Of a DNA stretch of 64,000 nucleotides, positions 11,950 through 23,394 are shown piece after piece. The stretch covers positions 102,493,157 through 102,557,156 of the forward strand of contig NC_134089.1 in assembly GCF_000715075.1 (NCBI RefSeq), read 5' to 3'. Each line of letters begins with the position of its first letter. Position 1 is the first letter of the stretch. The translations under genes and the position numbers were made by a program. This stretch comes from Nicotiana tabacum (lineage: Eukaryota; Streptophyta; Magnoliopsida; Solanales; Solanaceae). The notes beneath the pieces are model-generated. The model was not told where the DNA came from. It did no database searches and saw only the letters and a program-made list of their open reading frames with translations.

Positions 11950-13720
11950 GGTGGAGGGGCTCAGCCCCGATGTTACGCTCTTCCAGCCAGGCCTGAGGCT
12001 GAGGCTTCCGATACAGTTATCATAGGTATTGTTCTGGTTTGCAGTAGAGATGCTTTAGTTCTATTTGATCCAGGGTCTACATACTCCTATGTGTCATCTT
12101 ATTTTGCACCGTATTTGATCATGCCTAGTGATTCTTTGAGTGCTCATGTATATGTGTCTACACAGGTAGGTGATTATATTATGGTAGATCAAGTCCATTG
12201 TTCTTGTATAGTTGTGATTGGGGGCCTTGAGACTCGTGTAGATTTGTTACTTCTGGACATGGTTGATTTTGATGTCATATTGGGGATGGACTGGTTATCA
12301 CCTTACCATGCTATCTTGGACTGTCATGCCAAGACTATGACCTTAGCCTTGCTGGGTTTACCTCGTTTAGAGTGGAGAGGGACTCATGGTCATTCTACCC
12401 ATAGTGTTATCTCATATATGAAGGCTCAGCGTATGGTCGAGAAGGGGTGTTTGGCCTATTTGGCATATGTTCGTGATTCTAGTGCCGAGGTTCCTTCTAT
12501 TGATGCTATGCCTGTTGTTCGTGAGTTTCCTGAGGTATTTCCTTCAAACCTGCAGTGTATGCCACCCGACAGGGATATTGACTTCTGCATTGATTTGGCT
12601 TCGGGCACTCAGCCCATCTCTATTTTGTCATATCGTTTGGCCCCGCCTGAGTTGAAAGAGTTGAAAGAGCAGTTGCAAGACTTACTTGAAAAAGGTTTCA
12701 TTAGACCCGGTGTCTCGCCTTGGGGTGCGCCGGTGTTGTTTGTTAAGAAGAAGGACGGATCGATGCGAATGTGTATAGATTACCGACAGTTGAACGAGGT
12801 TACAATCAAGAATAAGTATCCATTGTTGAGGATTGATGATTTGTTTGATCAGTTTCAGGGTGCCAAGGTATTTTCGAAGATTGACTTGAGATCTGGATAC
12901 CATCAGCTGAGGATTAGGGCATCCGATGTCCCTAAGACAGCTTTCCACACTCGGTACGGGCATTATGAATTCTTGGTGATGTCATTCGGGTTGACAAATG
13001 CCCTAGTAGATTTTATGGATTTGATAAACTGAGTGTTCAGGCCTTACTTAGATTCGTTTATGATAGACTTCATTGATGATATTTTGATCTATTCCCATAG
13101 CCGGGAGGAGCATGAGCAGCATATTAGAGTGGTTCTTCAGACTTTGAGGGGCAGTCAGTTGTATACCAAGTTTTCGAAGTGCGAGTTCTAGTTGAGTTCA
13201 GTTGCAGGTTGATCCGAACAAGATAGAGGCAGTCAAGAACTGGCCTAGACCCGCATCAGCTACAGAGATCTGGAGTTTCTTAGGTTTGGCAGGCTACTAT
13301 TGTCGGTTTATGGAGGGGTTTTCGTCTATTGCAGCCCCGATGACTAAGTTGACCCAAAAGGATGCCCAGTTCAGGTGGTCGGACGAGTGTGAGGCGAGCT
13401 TTCAGAAGCTCAAGACAACTTTGACTACGACACCAGTGTTGGTTTTGCCCACAAGTTCAGAGCCATATACAGTTTATTGTGATGCATATCATATTGGGCT
13501 TGGTGCGGCGTTGATGCAGGATGGCAAGGTCATTGCCTATGCTTCGTGGCAGTTGAAGATTCATGAGAAGAACTATCCAATCCATGATTTGGAGTTAGCA
13601 GCCATTGTTCACGCATTGAAGATTTGGAGGCATTATCTGTATGGCGTGGCATGTGAGGTGTTCATGGATCACAAGAATCTGCAATACTTGTTCAAGAAGA
13701 AGGAGCTAAATTTGAGGTAG
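11950..13720 (+). pseudogene. Tekay pol: protease, reverse transcriptase, RNase H
   Basis: The protease motif is [12 protein letters not shown] near 12061-12096, with DPGS in place of the usual DTGS/DSGS. The RT follows: [19 protein letters not shown] near 12740-12795, the [11 protein letters not shown] block near 12876, and FIDDILIYS (the catalytic DD) near 13068. Stops lie at 13030 (TGA) and 13189 (TAG). Near 13200 the reading frame moves by one; the segment that normally links RT palm and connection is shortened. RNase H covers about 13450-13720 with [23 protein letters not shown] and [10 protein letters not shown]. Domain identity is clear; the product is not functional. Confidence 0.88.
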
Positions 13721-15313
13721 AGAAGGTGGTTGGAGCTGTTGAAAGACTATGATATCACCATCTTATATCATCCGGGAAAGGCCAATGTGGTGGCTGATGC
13801 TTTGAGTAGGAAGTCAGCCAGTATGGGCAGTCTTGCTTATATTCTGGTCAGTGAGAGATCGCTTGTTTTGGATGTTCAGGCTTTGGCCAATCAGTTCGTG
13901 AGGTTGGATGTTTCTGAGACCAGTCATGTGTTAGCTTGCACAGTCGCTCATTCTTCTTTATTGGAGCGTATCCAAGATCGGTAGTATGATGATCCTCATT
14001 TGTGTGTCCTTAGAGACACAGTGCATCACGGAGGTGCCAAGCAGGTTACCTTAGGAGATGATGGAGTTTTGAGATTGCAGGGTCGAGTTTGTGTGCCTAA
14101 TGTGTATGGACTCCGAGAGTTGATTTTAGAGAAGGCCCATAGTTCCCGGTACTCTATTCATCCGGGCGCCACTAAGATGTATCAAGATTTTTGGCAACAT
14201 TACTGGTGGAGGAGAATGAAGAAGAACATTGTTGCATATGTGGCTTGGTGTTTGAACTGTCAGTAGGTTAAGTACGAGCATCAGAGGCCCGGTGGTTTGT
14301 TCCAGAAGATTGAGATTCCTGAGTGGAAGTGGTAGCGTATCACAATGGACTGCATTGTTGGACTCCCACGGACTCAAAGGAAGTTCGATGCAATGTGGGT
14401 TATTGTTGATAGGCTTACCAAGTCAGCATATTTCATTCCTGTGGCAATCTCCTATTCTTCCGAGAGGTTAGCTAAGATCTATATCCGGGAGATTATTCAT
14501 CTTCATGGTGTGCCCATGTCTATCATTTCGGATCGAGGTACGCAGTTTACCTCACATTTATGGAGAGCAGTTCAGTGAGAGTTGGGCACACGAGTTGAGT
14601 TGAGCACAATGTTTCATCCTCAGACGAACGGGCAGTCCGAGCGGACCATTCAGATTTTGAAGGATATGCTTCGAGCTTGTGTCATTGACTTTGGAGGCTC
14701 ATGGGATCATTTTTTGCCTTTAGCAGAGTTTGCCTACAACAATAGCTACCAGTCGAGTATCCAGATGGCTCCTTATGAGGCTTTGTATGGTAGGCGGTGT
14801 CGGTTGTCGGTTGGATGGTTTGAGCCGGGAGAGGCTCGATTGTTGGGTACAGATTTAGTGCAGGATGCCTTGGACAAGGTTAGGATTATTTAGTATAGGC
14901 TCCGTACAGCTCAGTCCAGGTAAAAGAGTTATGACGATCATAAGGTTCTTGATTTGGTATTCATGGTCGGTGAGCGGGTATTGCTTCAGGTATCGCCTAT
15001 GAAGGGCGTGATGAGATTTGGAAAGAAGGGCAAGCTTAACCCTAGGTTCATTGGCCTGTTTGAGATTCTTGATCGAGTGAGAGATGTGGCTTACAGAATT
15101 GCATTGCCGCCGAGCTTATCAGCCGTGCATTTAGTGTTTGATATGTCCATGCTTCGGAAGTATCATGGCAATCCATCCCATGTGTTAGATTTCAGCACTG
15201 TCCAGTTGGACAAGGACTTGTCCGAGTCCGATATGCGAAGCCATTCTCCCCATCTTTTCCCCGACTCAGGTACTTCCTTCTTATGTCCATTCGAAGACGA
15301 ACGATTGTTTTAA
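13721..15313 (+). pseudogene. Tekay pol: integrase with truncated chromodomain region
   Basis: All in one frame, interrupted by stops at 13982, 14264, 14333, 14576, 14891 and 14921. It shows the HHCC zinc finger (HSSRYSIHPG ... CLNCQ, 14138-14263), the catalytic core with MDCIVGLP, ISDRGTQFTS and the glutamate context HPQTNGQSERT, and the GPY/F-like region NPRFIGLFEILDRV. After MLRKYHG...SHVLDF the frame jumps to a short C-terminus (FPDSGTSFLCPFEDERLF). Most of the chromodomain core expected in Tekay elements between these points is absent, apparently by an in-frame deletion around 15223. A chromodomain directs chromovirus integration to heterochromatin. Confidence 0.87.
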
Positions 15314-15323
15314 AGGTGGAGGG
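15312..15323 (+). promoter_or_regulatory. Polypurine tract of the Tekay element
   Basis: AAAGGTGGAGGG directly precedes the 3' LTR start TGTGATGACC at 15324. Confidence 0.85.
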
Positions 15324-18038
15324 TGTGATGACCCAAAAGGTCATCACTTGATTTACGAGTAAGTTCTGCGTTCTGAGGCCTTAGAAGCCTCCTCTTTCCT
15401 CACCTTGATTTGAATGCTCAGTTCGGGCACGTAGCCAGAAAGCCATTATGTGAAAATCTGTGAAAAATGATGAATTTTTCCTTTAAAATGAATTTAAGTT
15501 GGCTTCGGTCAATATTTTGGGTAAACAGACCCGGACCCATGATTTGATGGTCCCGGAGGGTCCGTAGGAAAATATGGGACTTGGGCGTAAGCCCGGAATC
15601 GAATTCCAAGGTCCCAAGCTTGAGAAATGAATTATTAAAGAAAATTATTTTCTGGAATATTTATGAGTTTTTGGAAATGAAATGTGTTTGATATTCCAAG
15701 GTCCCAAGCTTGATGTTCTTAAGTGATTTCATGATTTTGATGCTAAATTCATAGTTGTTGATGTTATTTTGGTGATTTGAATGCACGAGCAAGTCTGTAT
15801 AATATTTTTAGGTTGGTGTGCATGTTTGGTTTGGAACCCCGAGGGCTCGAGTGAGTGTTGGATAGGTGTCGGAGTGGTTAACACTTGGAAAAATTTGGTT
15901 TTTCTTTGCTGTATCTGGTGTCTGAGTCTTTACTCTATGCGAACGCATGGTAACCCATGCGAACGCAATGCACAAACGGGGAAGGGGCTGGATAACACTG
16001 TGCGAACGCACAGACCTGGGTGTGAACATGTAGCTTTGGGAATTTACTCTACGCGAACACACAGGGTCAGTTGCGAATGCATAGAGTAGGAATGGGTCTG
16101 GGGGGCTGGGTAGTTTTAACTCTCTGCAAACGCATCCCTTGTGATGCGAACGCGAAGGGAAGGAGAGGGGAAACCTATGTGAGCGCACAGGTTTTGTCGG
16201 GAACACATAGCCTATTTTGCCCAGTCTTTTAAAAACACACCAATTACGGGATTCTTCAAAATTTTCATAACTCTTTCACTTAATCTCGAACTTGGGCGAT
16301 TTTTGAAGAGGGATTTCACCACAAAACCATAGGTATGTATTCTTAAACTCATTTTCTTCAATTTCCATTAACACCCATTAGATTCTAGGCTTAAATCATG
16401 TTCTTAAGGGTAGAAAATTGGGGATTTGGGGTAGAGTTATGACTTTTTGAATAATTGGAATTTAGACCTCGATTTGGGGTCGGATTCCGAAACTAATTAC
16501 ATATTCGGGCTCGTGGGTGAATGGGTGATCGGGTTTTGGACCGAACCTTGTGGTTTGACCAAGCGGGTCCGAGGTCGATTTTTGACTTTTTGGGGAAAAT
16601 AATAGGAAACCTACAATTTAGCCTTGGGATTGGATCATTTAGCATTTATTGATGTTGTTAAATTAATTTGGATTAGATACAAATAATTTGGAGAGGAATT
16701 CTAAAGGAAAAGTGGTGTTTGAGGCTTGAGTTGGCCGTGGAAGTTTGAGGTAAGTGTTTGGTCTAACCTTAGCTTGAGAGATTAGGAATCGAGTCCTATT
16801 TGATATGTGTTATTTATTGAGTACAACGTATAGGCATGGTGACGAGTATCTATACGTCGGTGTCAAGCATGCCCGTGAGTCTTAAATTGAAATCGTTGTA
16901 TTCTTAATAAGTACTACAAATGCCTAAGTTGTTAATTCTCTGTGTTGGGAAATAATTATGATTATTCTCGTGGAAATTGCTTATGGTTGAGTATTGGTTC
17001 TAGATGAGGTTTCTTTGTAAAGTTAAATGTTGGAACAAGTTTGGTTATAGCTGATTCCCTTGCCGGGACGTATTTACTTCTTACTGTCGATTCCCTTGCC
17101 GGGATATTGTTGTTTCCTTATTGCTCCCTTGCTGGGACTCTTTTGTGATTGGTGTTGAATTGTATATTGGGATCGGGTTGCACACCGCAACAATATTATA
17201 TTTGGATCGAGTTGCACGCTGCAACAATATTATGTTTGGATCGGGTTGCACACCACAACAGTGGTATATGATTTGGATCGGATTGTGTGCTGCAACAATA
17301 AAGGATAAAAGTGGATATTGATTTGTTCTGTTTCCTTATTCCTTCTGCTGCGAATTTTAAATTGTTCTTTATGTTTTCCTCCTGAGTTACTGTTGGCAAA
17401 TAATATTCCCCCACAGTATGTCCCCTTCCCATCTTTAACTGATAGTTTCCTTTATTATTACTTGTTATATATATATATATGCTTTAACTGCACAGGTTTA
17501 GTTGGTAGTCTCGTCCTAGCCTCGTCACTATTTCGCCGATGTTAAGCTAGGCACTTACCAGCACATGGGGTTGGTTGTGCTGATACTATACTCCGCACTA
17601 TGTGCAGATCCCGGAGAAGCAACTTTTAGACCTTAGATTGGGTGGCTGCCTTCAGTTTATACGGAGATCCAAGGTAGTCCTACAGGCGTCCGCATGCCCT
17701 GGCGTCTCCCTCTATCTTTTCTTCCTATTTCACTCATGTAATTTAGAAATGGTGTTGCATTTATTTTTTGGACCTTGTTTGTAGAATTCTTAGACCGTCT
17801 GTGGAGTTGTGATACTAGTCCTGGGTAGTTTTTGTTTCAGAAATCATGTTGGAATTATTTAAATGATTTAATTATTTCTTCCGTTTGTTTTAAATTTCCG
17901 CTGTTTATAAACTGTTGATTTATATTTGTTAAAGAATTAAAGCGGGAAAAAGGTAATTTGTTCAAATGGTCGGCTTGCCTAGCTTTCACTAGTAGGCGCC
18001 ATCATGATTCCCGAGGGTGAAAAATCCGGGTCATGATA
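15324..18038 (+). repeat. 3' LTR of the Tekay element
   Basis: TG at 15324, end ...GGTCATGATA at 18038 (the relative at 19407 ends GATCGTGACA, so two C-to-T changes altered the end). About 2.7 kb. Relative to the 5' LTR it lacks about 140 bp (counterpart 7711-7855), replaced by a 21-bp copy of 15603-15623 at 15693-15713. It also has fewer minisatellite units and keeps the 28 bp near the end that the 5' LTR lost. Confidence 0.88.
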
Positions 18039-19407
18039 ATTTGCTATGTGTTAAGCGTTGAGTACGACGTATAGGTGTGGTGACGAGTATCTATACGTTG
18101 GTGTCAAGCATGCCCGTGAGTCTTATACTATGATTGTTGTGACTCCGTTATGTATTGTTCATGCTTAATATGATGATTATAAATGTTGAACAAGGCTTAT
18201 GAAAGTATTCTTGGTAATTGACCATTGTTGAGCATTGTCTCAAGTTGAGGCTTATGTTGTGAAGGGATGGTGGAAACGAGATGAGATATATTGTTGATTC
18301 CCTTGTCAGGATGTTATTGTTTATGGTATTATTTCCCTTGCCATGATGTTATTGCTTACACCATTATTCCCTTGTCACGATTCTCTTATGATTGGTATTG
18401 ATTTGTATATTGGGATCGGGTTGCACTCTGCAATAATATTATATAGGATCGGGTTACACGCCGCAACAAGGAGTAATAAGGGTGGACAGGTGGGGTCGGG
18501 TTGCACGCCGCAACATCATTATATGATTGGGATCGGGTTGCACGCCACAACAGTATTATATGATTGGGGTCAAGTTGCACGTCGCAACATCATTATATGA
18601 TTGGGATCGGGTTGCACGCTGCAACAAGAAAGAATAAAAGTGAATATTGATTCTTATGGTGAGAACGAGAGTAAAAGCATGATGGGTGATGCCATGCACT
18701 TGTTACGATTTTCCTTATTCTTGTTGACATGAAACTTTGGGTGTTCTTTATGCTTCTCTACTAAAATTCTGTTAGTACTCGATATTCCCCGCAGCATGTT
18801 CCCCTTTCCCATCTTTAACTGCTAGTTTCTGTTATCATTATTTGCCGTATATGATTTAGCTGCACAAGTTTATTTGGTAGTCTTGTCTTAGCCTCGTCTA
18901 CTTCCCCGAGGTTAGGCTCGACACTTACCAGCATATGGGGTCGGTGGTGCTGATACTACACTCTGCACTGTGTGCAGATCCCGGTGCTGGAGCATTTGGA
19001 CCACAGTGAGGTTGCTGCCTTCAGTCCAGTGGAGACCCGAGGTAGTCCTACAGACGTCTGCATGCCTTGGCGTCCCCTTCTATCCTATTTCCTTCTGTTC
19101 TTACTTATTTCAGAGACAGACATGTATTTTTCTTTGTTCAGACCCTATTTGTAGTATTCTTAGATAGTCCGTGACATTGTGACACCAGTTTCGGGTGGAG
19201 TTGTATTTTGAATTTCATACCAGTGTTTAGTTAAATTGTTGAATTTTGTCTTCCGCACTTTTTATTCTACTGTTGATCATATGTTAACTTGTGAAATTGT
19301 TAAAAGATAAGGAAAAAGGGTAATAAAATCTGTAATTGTCAGCTTGCCTAACTTTCACTATTGGGTGCCATCACGACTCCCTAGGGTGAGAAATTCGGAT
19401 CGTGACA
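18039..19407 (+). mobile_element. Truncated LTR (3' part) of a second, related Tekay element
   Basis: It starts in the middle of the LTR sequence (GCTATGTGTTAAGCGTTGAG resembles GATATGTGTTATTTATTGAG at about 16802) and runs to a proper LTR end GATCGTGACA at 19407. It has its own minisatellite of about six hairpin units at 18411-18632. It is visibly diverged from the adjoining 3' LTR, so it is not a recent duplicate. Its 5' half and internal region are missing. Confidence 0.82.
18411..18632 (+). repeat. Hairpin minisatellite in the truncated Tekay LTR
   Basis: Units of GGGATCGGGTTGCACGC followed by CGCAAC and an AT-rich linker (ATCATTATATGATT). GTTGC/GCAAC arms recur in most units. Confidence 0.8.
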
Positions 19408-19784
19408 CTATGGTTTTATTAAAAGAAACCTAAAAATCGGTCCAGTACAGTACGGTTCGGTCGGTTTAGTCGGGTTTTAAACATCCATTGACACCCCTAG
19501 ATCAAAATGTCGTACTTATTATATTTCTAACAAATACATGAGGGTAATAGGATTCCCGCAAAGTATGAGGGTATGAGAGTGCAACCGGTAATAATCTGAA
19601 TGGTAATTATGTACTATCCCTATTATTTTTTAAAAATTGATGGATTTATATAACCAAAGAGTAGAACACTTGCTTGCAGTTCCGTGACCAGACTGGAATA
19701 ATAATAAAATAGAGTGTGTTGTAATCAATAAAAACAGTAATGACATAAATAATACTTTACAATGAATAATAATACATTAAGGGT
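19408..19784. other. Unassigned gap between two Tekay LTRs
   Basis: AT-rich, no open frame worth calling. A stretch near 19443-19500 (CGGTTCGGTCGGTTTAGTC then TTGACACCCCTAG) looks like transposon terminal sequence but I cannot assign it. Confidence 0.5.
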
Positions 19785-20526
19785 CATTTTGCTACGATCC
19801 AGATTTCCCACCTTCGGGAGTCGTGATGGCGCCTACTAATGTGAGCTAGGCAACCCAAATATTGAACAGATTATTTTTTTACCCATTTTATGTCCTTTAG
19901 AAATTATGAAGCACTAACATTTAAACAGCGGAATTTAACATAAGAGGAAGAAAAGCGATAAACTATCGGTTCATGAATCCAATACAACTGTTTAACCAAA
20001 AACTTCCCAGAACTAGAGTCACAGTTTCACAGACGGTCTAAGAGTAATACAAATAAAGATCTGAAAGAAGTTAATACAACACTATCTCTAGAAATACATG
20101 AAAGAAACAGAAATAAAGGAAGATAGGAGGTGACACCAAGGCCCGCGGACTTCTGCAGGACTACCTCGGGTCGCCTATGTGGACTGAAGATAGCACTCTC
20201 ACTGCGGTCCAAACGCTCCGGTATCAGTATCTTCATAGAGTATAGAGTGTAGTATCAGCACAACCGACCCTATGTGCTGGTAAGTGCCTAGACTAACTTC
20301 AGCGAAGTAGTGACGAGGCTAGGACCAGACTACCAAATAAACCTATACAGTTATATAATATACAGCGGAAAGTAAAACAGGAATAAACAAGTAAAGATGG
20401 GAGGGGGAAAATATGCTTTGGAGAATAACAGGTAACAACAGAATATCAAGAGGATTATAAAGGAACCAAAATCCAACTACTAACAAGGATAAGGAAAACA
20501 AAGGCAAAATCCACTTTCATTTCACA

Positions 20527-20717
20527 TCTTGTTGCAGGCGTGCAACCCAATCCCATTTCATATATCTTGTGGCAGGCGTGCCACCCGCTCCCATTTCATA
20601 TATCTTGTGGCAGGCATGCCACTCGCTCCCATTTTATTTATCATGTGGCAGGCGTGTCACCCCCTCCTATTTCATATATCTTGTGGTAGGCATGTCACCC
20701 GCTCCCATTTCATATAT
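20527..20717 (-). repeat. 38-bp hairpin minisatellite in the solo LTR, five units
   Basis: Plus-strand units start at the CTTGTTGCAGG/CTTGTGGCAGG motif. Unit 1 has arms GTTGC/GCAAC, units 2 and 3 GTGGC/GCCAC, unit 4 GTGGC/GTCAC, unit 5 GTGGT/GTCAC. It is homologous in position to the minisatellites of the other Tekay LTRs. Confidence 0.87.
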
Positions 20718-20734
20718 CTACAATAATATCAAAG

Positions 20735-20871
20735 AATCCCGGCAAGGGAACAAGAGCAATATAACAATATCCCGACAAGGGAACAATAATATTTCAATAA
20801 CATCCCGGCAAGGGAACAATAATATTTTAATAACATCCCGACAAGGGAACAATAATATTTCAATAACATGT
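20735..20871 (-). repeat. Second minisatellite in the solo LTR, about 35-bp unit
   Basis: Four copies of CCCGGCAAGGGAACAATAA followed by TATTTCAATAACAT. The forward LTRs carry the same core as TTCCCTTGCCGGGA in only two to three scattered copies (9198, 9235, 17057, 17091), so this array expanded in the solo LTR lineage. Confidence 0.82.
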
Positions 20872-21595
20872 GAAGTGCAATAAACCACAACGGAGTCATA
20901 ACAATTACAATACAAGACTCATGAGCATGCTTGACACCGATGTATAGATACTCGTCACCATGCCTATACGTCGTACTCCACAATTAACACGTAGCAAATA
21001 AGACACGACTCGTAATCCCTCAAGCTACGGTTAGACCATACACCTACCTCGAACTTCCACGGGCAACTCAAGCCTCAAACACTACTTTTCTTTTTGAATT
21101 TGGCTCCAAATCAATCGTATTTAGACATAATCGACTTAATAACATCAGTATACGCTAAACAATCCAATTTCAATGCTTAATTATAGCTTTTCCATCATTC
21201 TTCCCAAAAAGTCAAAAATTGACCCTGGGCCCGCTTGGTCAAAACACGAGATTCGGACCAAAACCCGATCACCCATTCACCCACGAGCCCGAATATATAA
21301 TTAGTTTTGAAATCTGACCCCAAAACGAGGTCAAATTCTCAAATAATCAAAAACCCTAACTCTACCCAAATCCCTAATTTTCTGCCCTTAATCTCATGTT
21401 TTAGGCCTAGAATCTAATGGGTTTTGATAAAAATGGAAGAAAACAAGCTTAGGATTACATACCTATGCAACTATGGTGAAGCTTCTCTTCAAAAATCACC
21501 CAAGAGGTGTGGAGAAGAAGAAGTTTGTGAAAAATGGTGCAATTCCCGTAATACATTCTGTTTTTGAACTTAAAAATAACTGGACGGATTTTGGT

Positions 21596-21812
21596 CTATG
21601 CGATCACGAAGAAAAGAATGCGATCGCATAGTGGACTGACTTCCTACGCTACGCGATCACGAATGAGGAAATGCGATCGCACAGCACCAGCTACCCCAGC
21701 TTGCCTGCCACTCTATGCGAACGCGGGACATGCTATGCGATCACATAGTGTTACAGATTTCCTCCCTCAACACTGAGCTATGCAATCACGAGAGGCCCTA
21801 TGCGATCACATA
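21596..21812 (-). repeat. GATC-type palindrome cluster in the solo LTR
   Basis: Eight copies, among them CTATGCGATCACGAAG (21597), AATGCGATCGCATAG (21618), AATGCGATCGCACAG (21671) and CTATGCGATCACATAG (21735 and 21797). Only one copy (near 21715) has the GAAC form seen in the forward Tekay LTRs. Confidence 0.75.
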
Positions 21813-23193
21813 GTAGTCAACACCAGACACCAGAAAATGACTAACACACCAGATTTTCTAAGTCTAAATCACCCCGACACCTACCCGAAACTCACCCGAG
21901 CCCTCGGGGCTCCAAACCATCTATGCACACAACCTCATAAATATCCTACGAACTTATTCGTGTAATCAAATCACCAAAATAACATCATAAACATCGAATT
22001 AAACCTCAAAATCAATGAAATATTTCAAAACTTCTTAAAACATCAAATTTTGCATTTAAGGTCCGAATCACGTCAAATGAAATCCGTTTCTTCCCAAATT
22101 TCACAGAACAATCTTATTTCACATATAAGACCTGTGAATACGGGCCCGATACCATCAAATTCTCAACGCGTTTCCTTTCCAAAACTCATAGAAATTTTCA
22201 GAAAATAATTTTCTTTAAAAATTCATTTCTTGGGCTTGGGATCTCGGAATTCGATTTCGGGCATATGCCCAAGTCCCATATTTTTCCACGGACCCTTCGG
22301 AACCGTCAAATCACGGGTCTGTTTACCCAAAAATATTGACCGAAGTCAACTTAAATGCATTTTAAGTCAAAATTTTAATATTTTTCACATATTTTCACAT
22401 AATAGCTTTCCGGCTACGCGCCCGGACTGCACACAACGTAGAATTCATTTTAAAAACAAGTGATGACTTTTTGGGTCATCACACATTTGCGTTTTATAGT
22501 ATGAGCAGCAAAGGAGTTTTTTTTTGATTGATTAAATTGACAATTCCAACCAAAATCTCAAAAAGAAATAAAATCAACAAAATGAAAAGGTAAAAAACCT
22601 TATGCATGGCGGTGGGTGTGGGGTGATTAAATGAAGGTGAAAATTCTAGGGGTTTTGACACAGTTACCCATAAAAATAAAATTATTTTCCCTTGTCTATC
22701 CATTTGTTTTTTACCCATAAACTAATTCCTATCCATAGCAATTTTGTGGGAAATTTTTTCTTTATTCTCCAATTCTTTTTTTATTTCTATGCTTTTTTCT
22801 TCTTTTTTTTTCTTTTCTCCTTTTTTTCTTATTTTTCTTTCTTTTTTCCTTTTCTAATTTCATTTAACTTCATTTTTTATATATATTTTTTCTCTTCATA
22901 ATCTAATTTCATTTACTGTTTTCACTATTTTTTATTATTCTTTTTTTTATATTATTACTAAAAATTAAATTGTGTACCAATTAAATGTAGCTAATACAAT
23001 CAAAAAATATTAACTAACATATGATACCAGTATAGTATATAGTTATACCAACAAGGTATACAATTATACACAAAGATTTAATTTTTTTTTAATTCAATTA
23101 TTAAACTAAAGTAATATCACTTGTCAATAAAAATTTCAAAAAATTCTAAAAATATCTAATTGTAAGAGTATACTGTTACATTATATAGCATAC

Positions 23194-23197
<4 letters not shown>

Positions 23198-23237
<40 letters not shown>
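23198..23237. repeat. TA dinucleotide microsatellite
   Basis: About twenty uninterrupted TA repeats. Confidence 0.95.
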
Positions 23238-23240
<3 letters not shown>

Positions 23241-23394
23241 TTTTCTAATTTGCCGTTCACGGTGAGTAAAAGCTTAAAGCAAATTAAAGGGGAAAAGGCA
23301 AGTGAATTTACGGGTAATAAGTATACTATTATAGTATATTGTATACTATTAAGCATACTATTACAATATATTGCATATTATTACAGTATACTAT

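Larger units (their letters stand above)
7350..18038 (+). mobile_element. Tekay-type (Ty3/gypsy chromovirus) LTR retrotransposon, decayed
   Basis: A complete element layout: 5' LTR 7350-10237, tRNA primer site 10241-10252, gag, protease, RT, RNase H, integrase, remains of a C-terminal chromodomain region, polypurine tract 15312-15323, 3' LTR 15324-18038. Domain order (integrase after RNase H) fixes Ty3/gypsy. The RT and integrase style with DPGS protease and an LTR starting TGTGATGACCC point to the Tekay/Del lineage. At least 17 in-frame stops, a frame change near 13200 and a chromodomain deletion make it non-functional. The first three LTR bases are missing at the left end and no flanking duplication is seen. 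Confidence 0.88.
19790..22483 (-). mobile_element. Solo LTR of a Tekay element, minus strand, with target duplication
   Basis: On the plus strand it begins TGCTACGATCC and ends GGGTCATCACA, the reverse of the Tekay LTR (TGTGATGACCC...). The five bases before it (19785-19789, CATTT) equal the five after it (22484-22488, CATTT). A single LTR with matching flanks means the internal region was removed by LTR-LTR recombination. It contains two minisatellites (20527-20717 and 20735-20871) and a GATC-type palindrome cluster (21596-21812). Confidence 0.93.

Noticed and set aside
19443..19510. Terminus of a DNA transposon (CGGTTCGGTCGGTTTAGTC ... TTGACACCCCTAG)
   Set aside because: No partner terminus or target duplication could be found in the roughly 380-bp gap.
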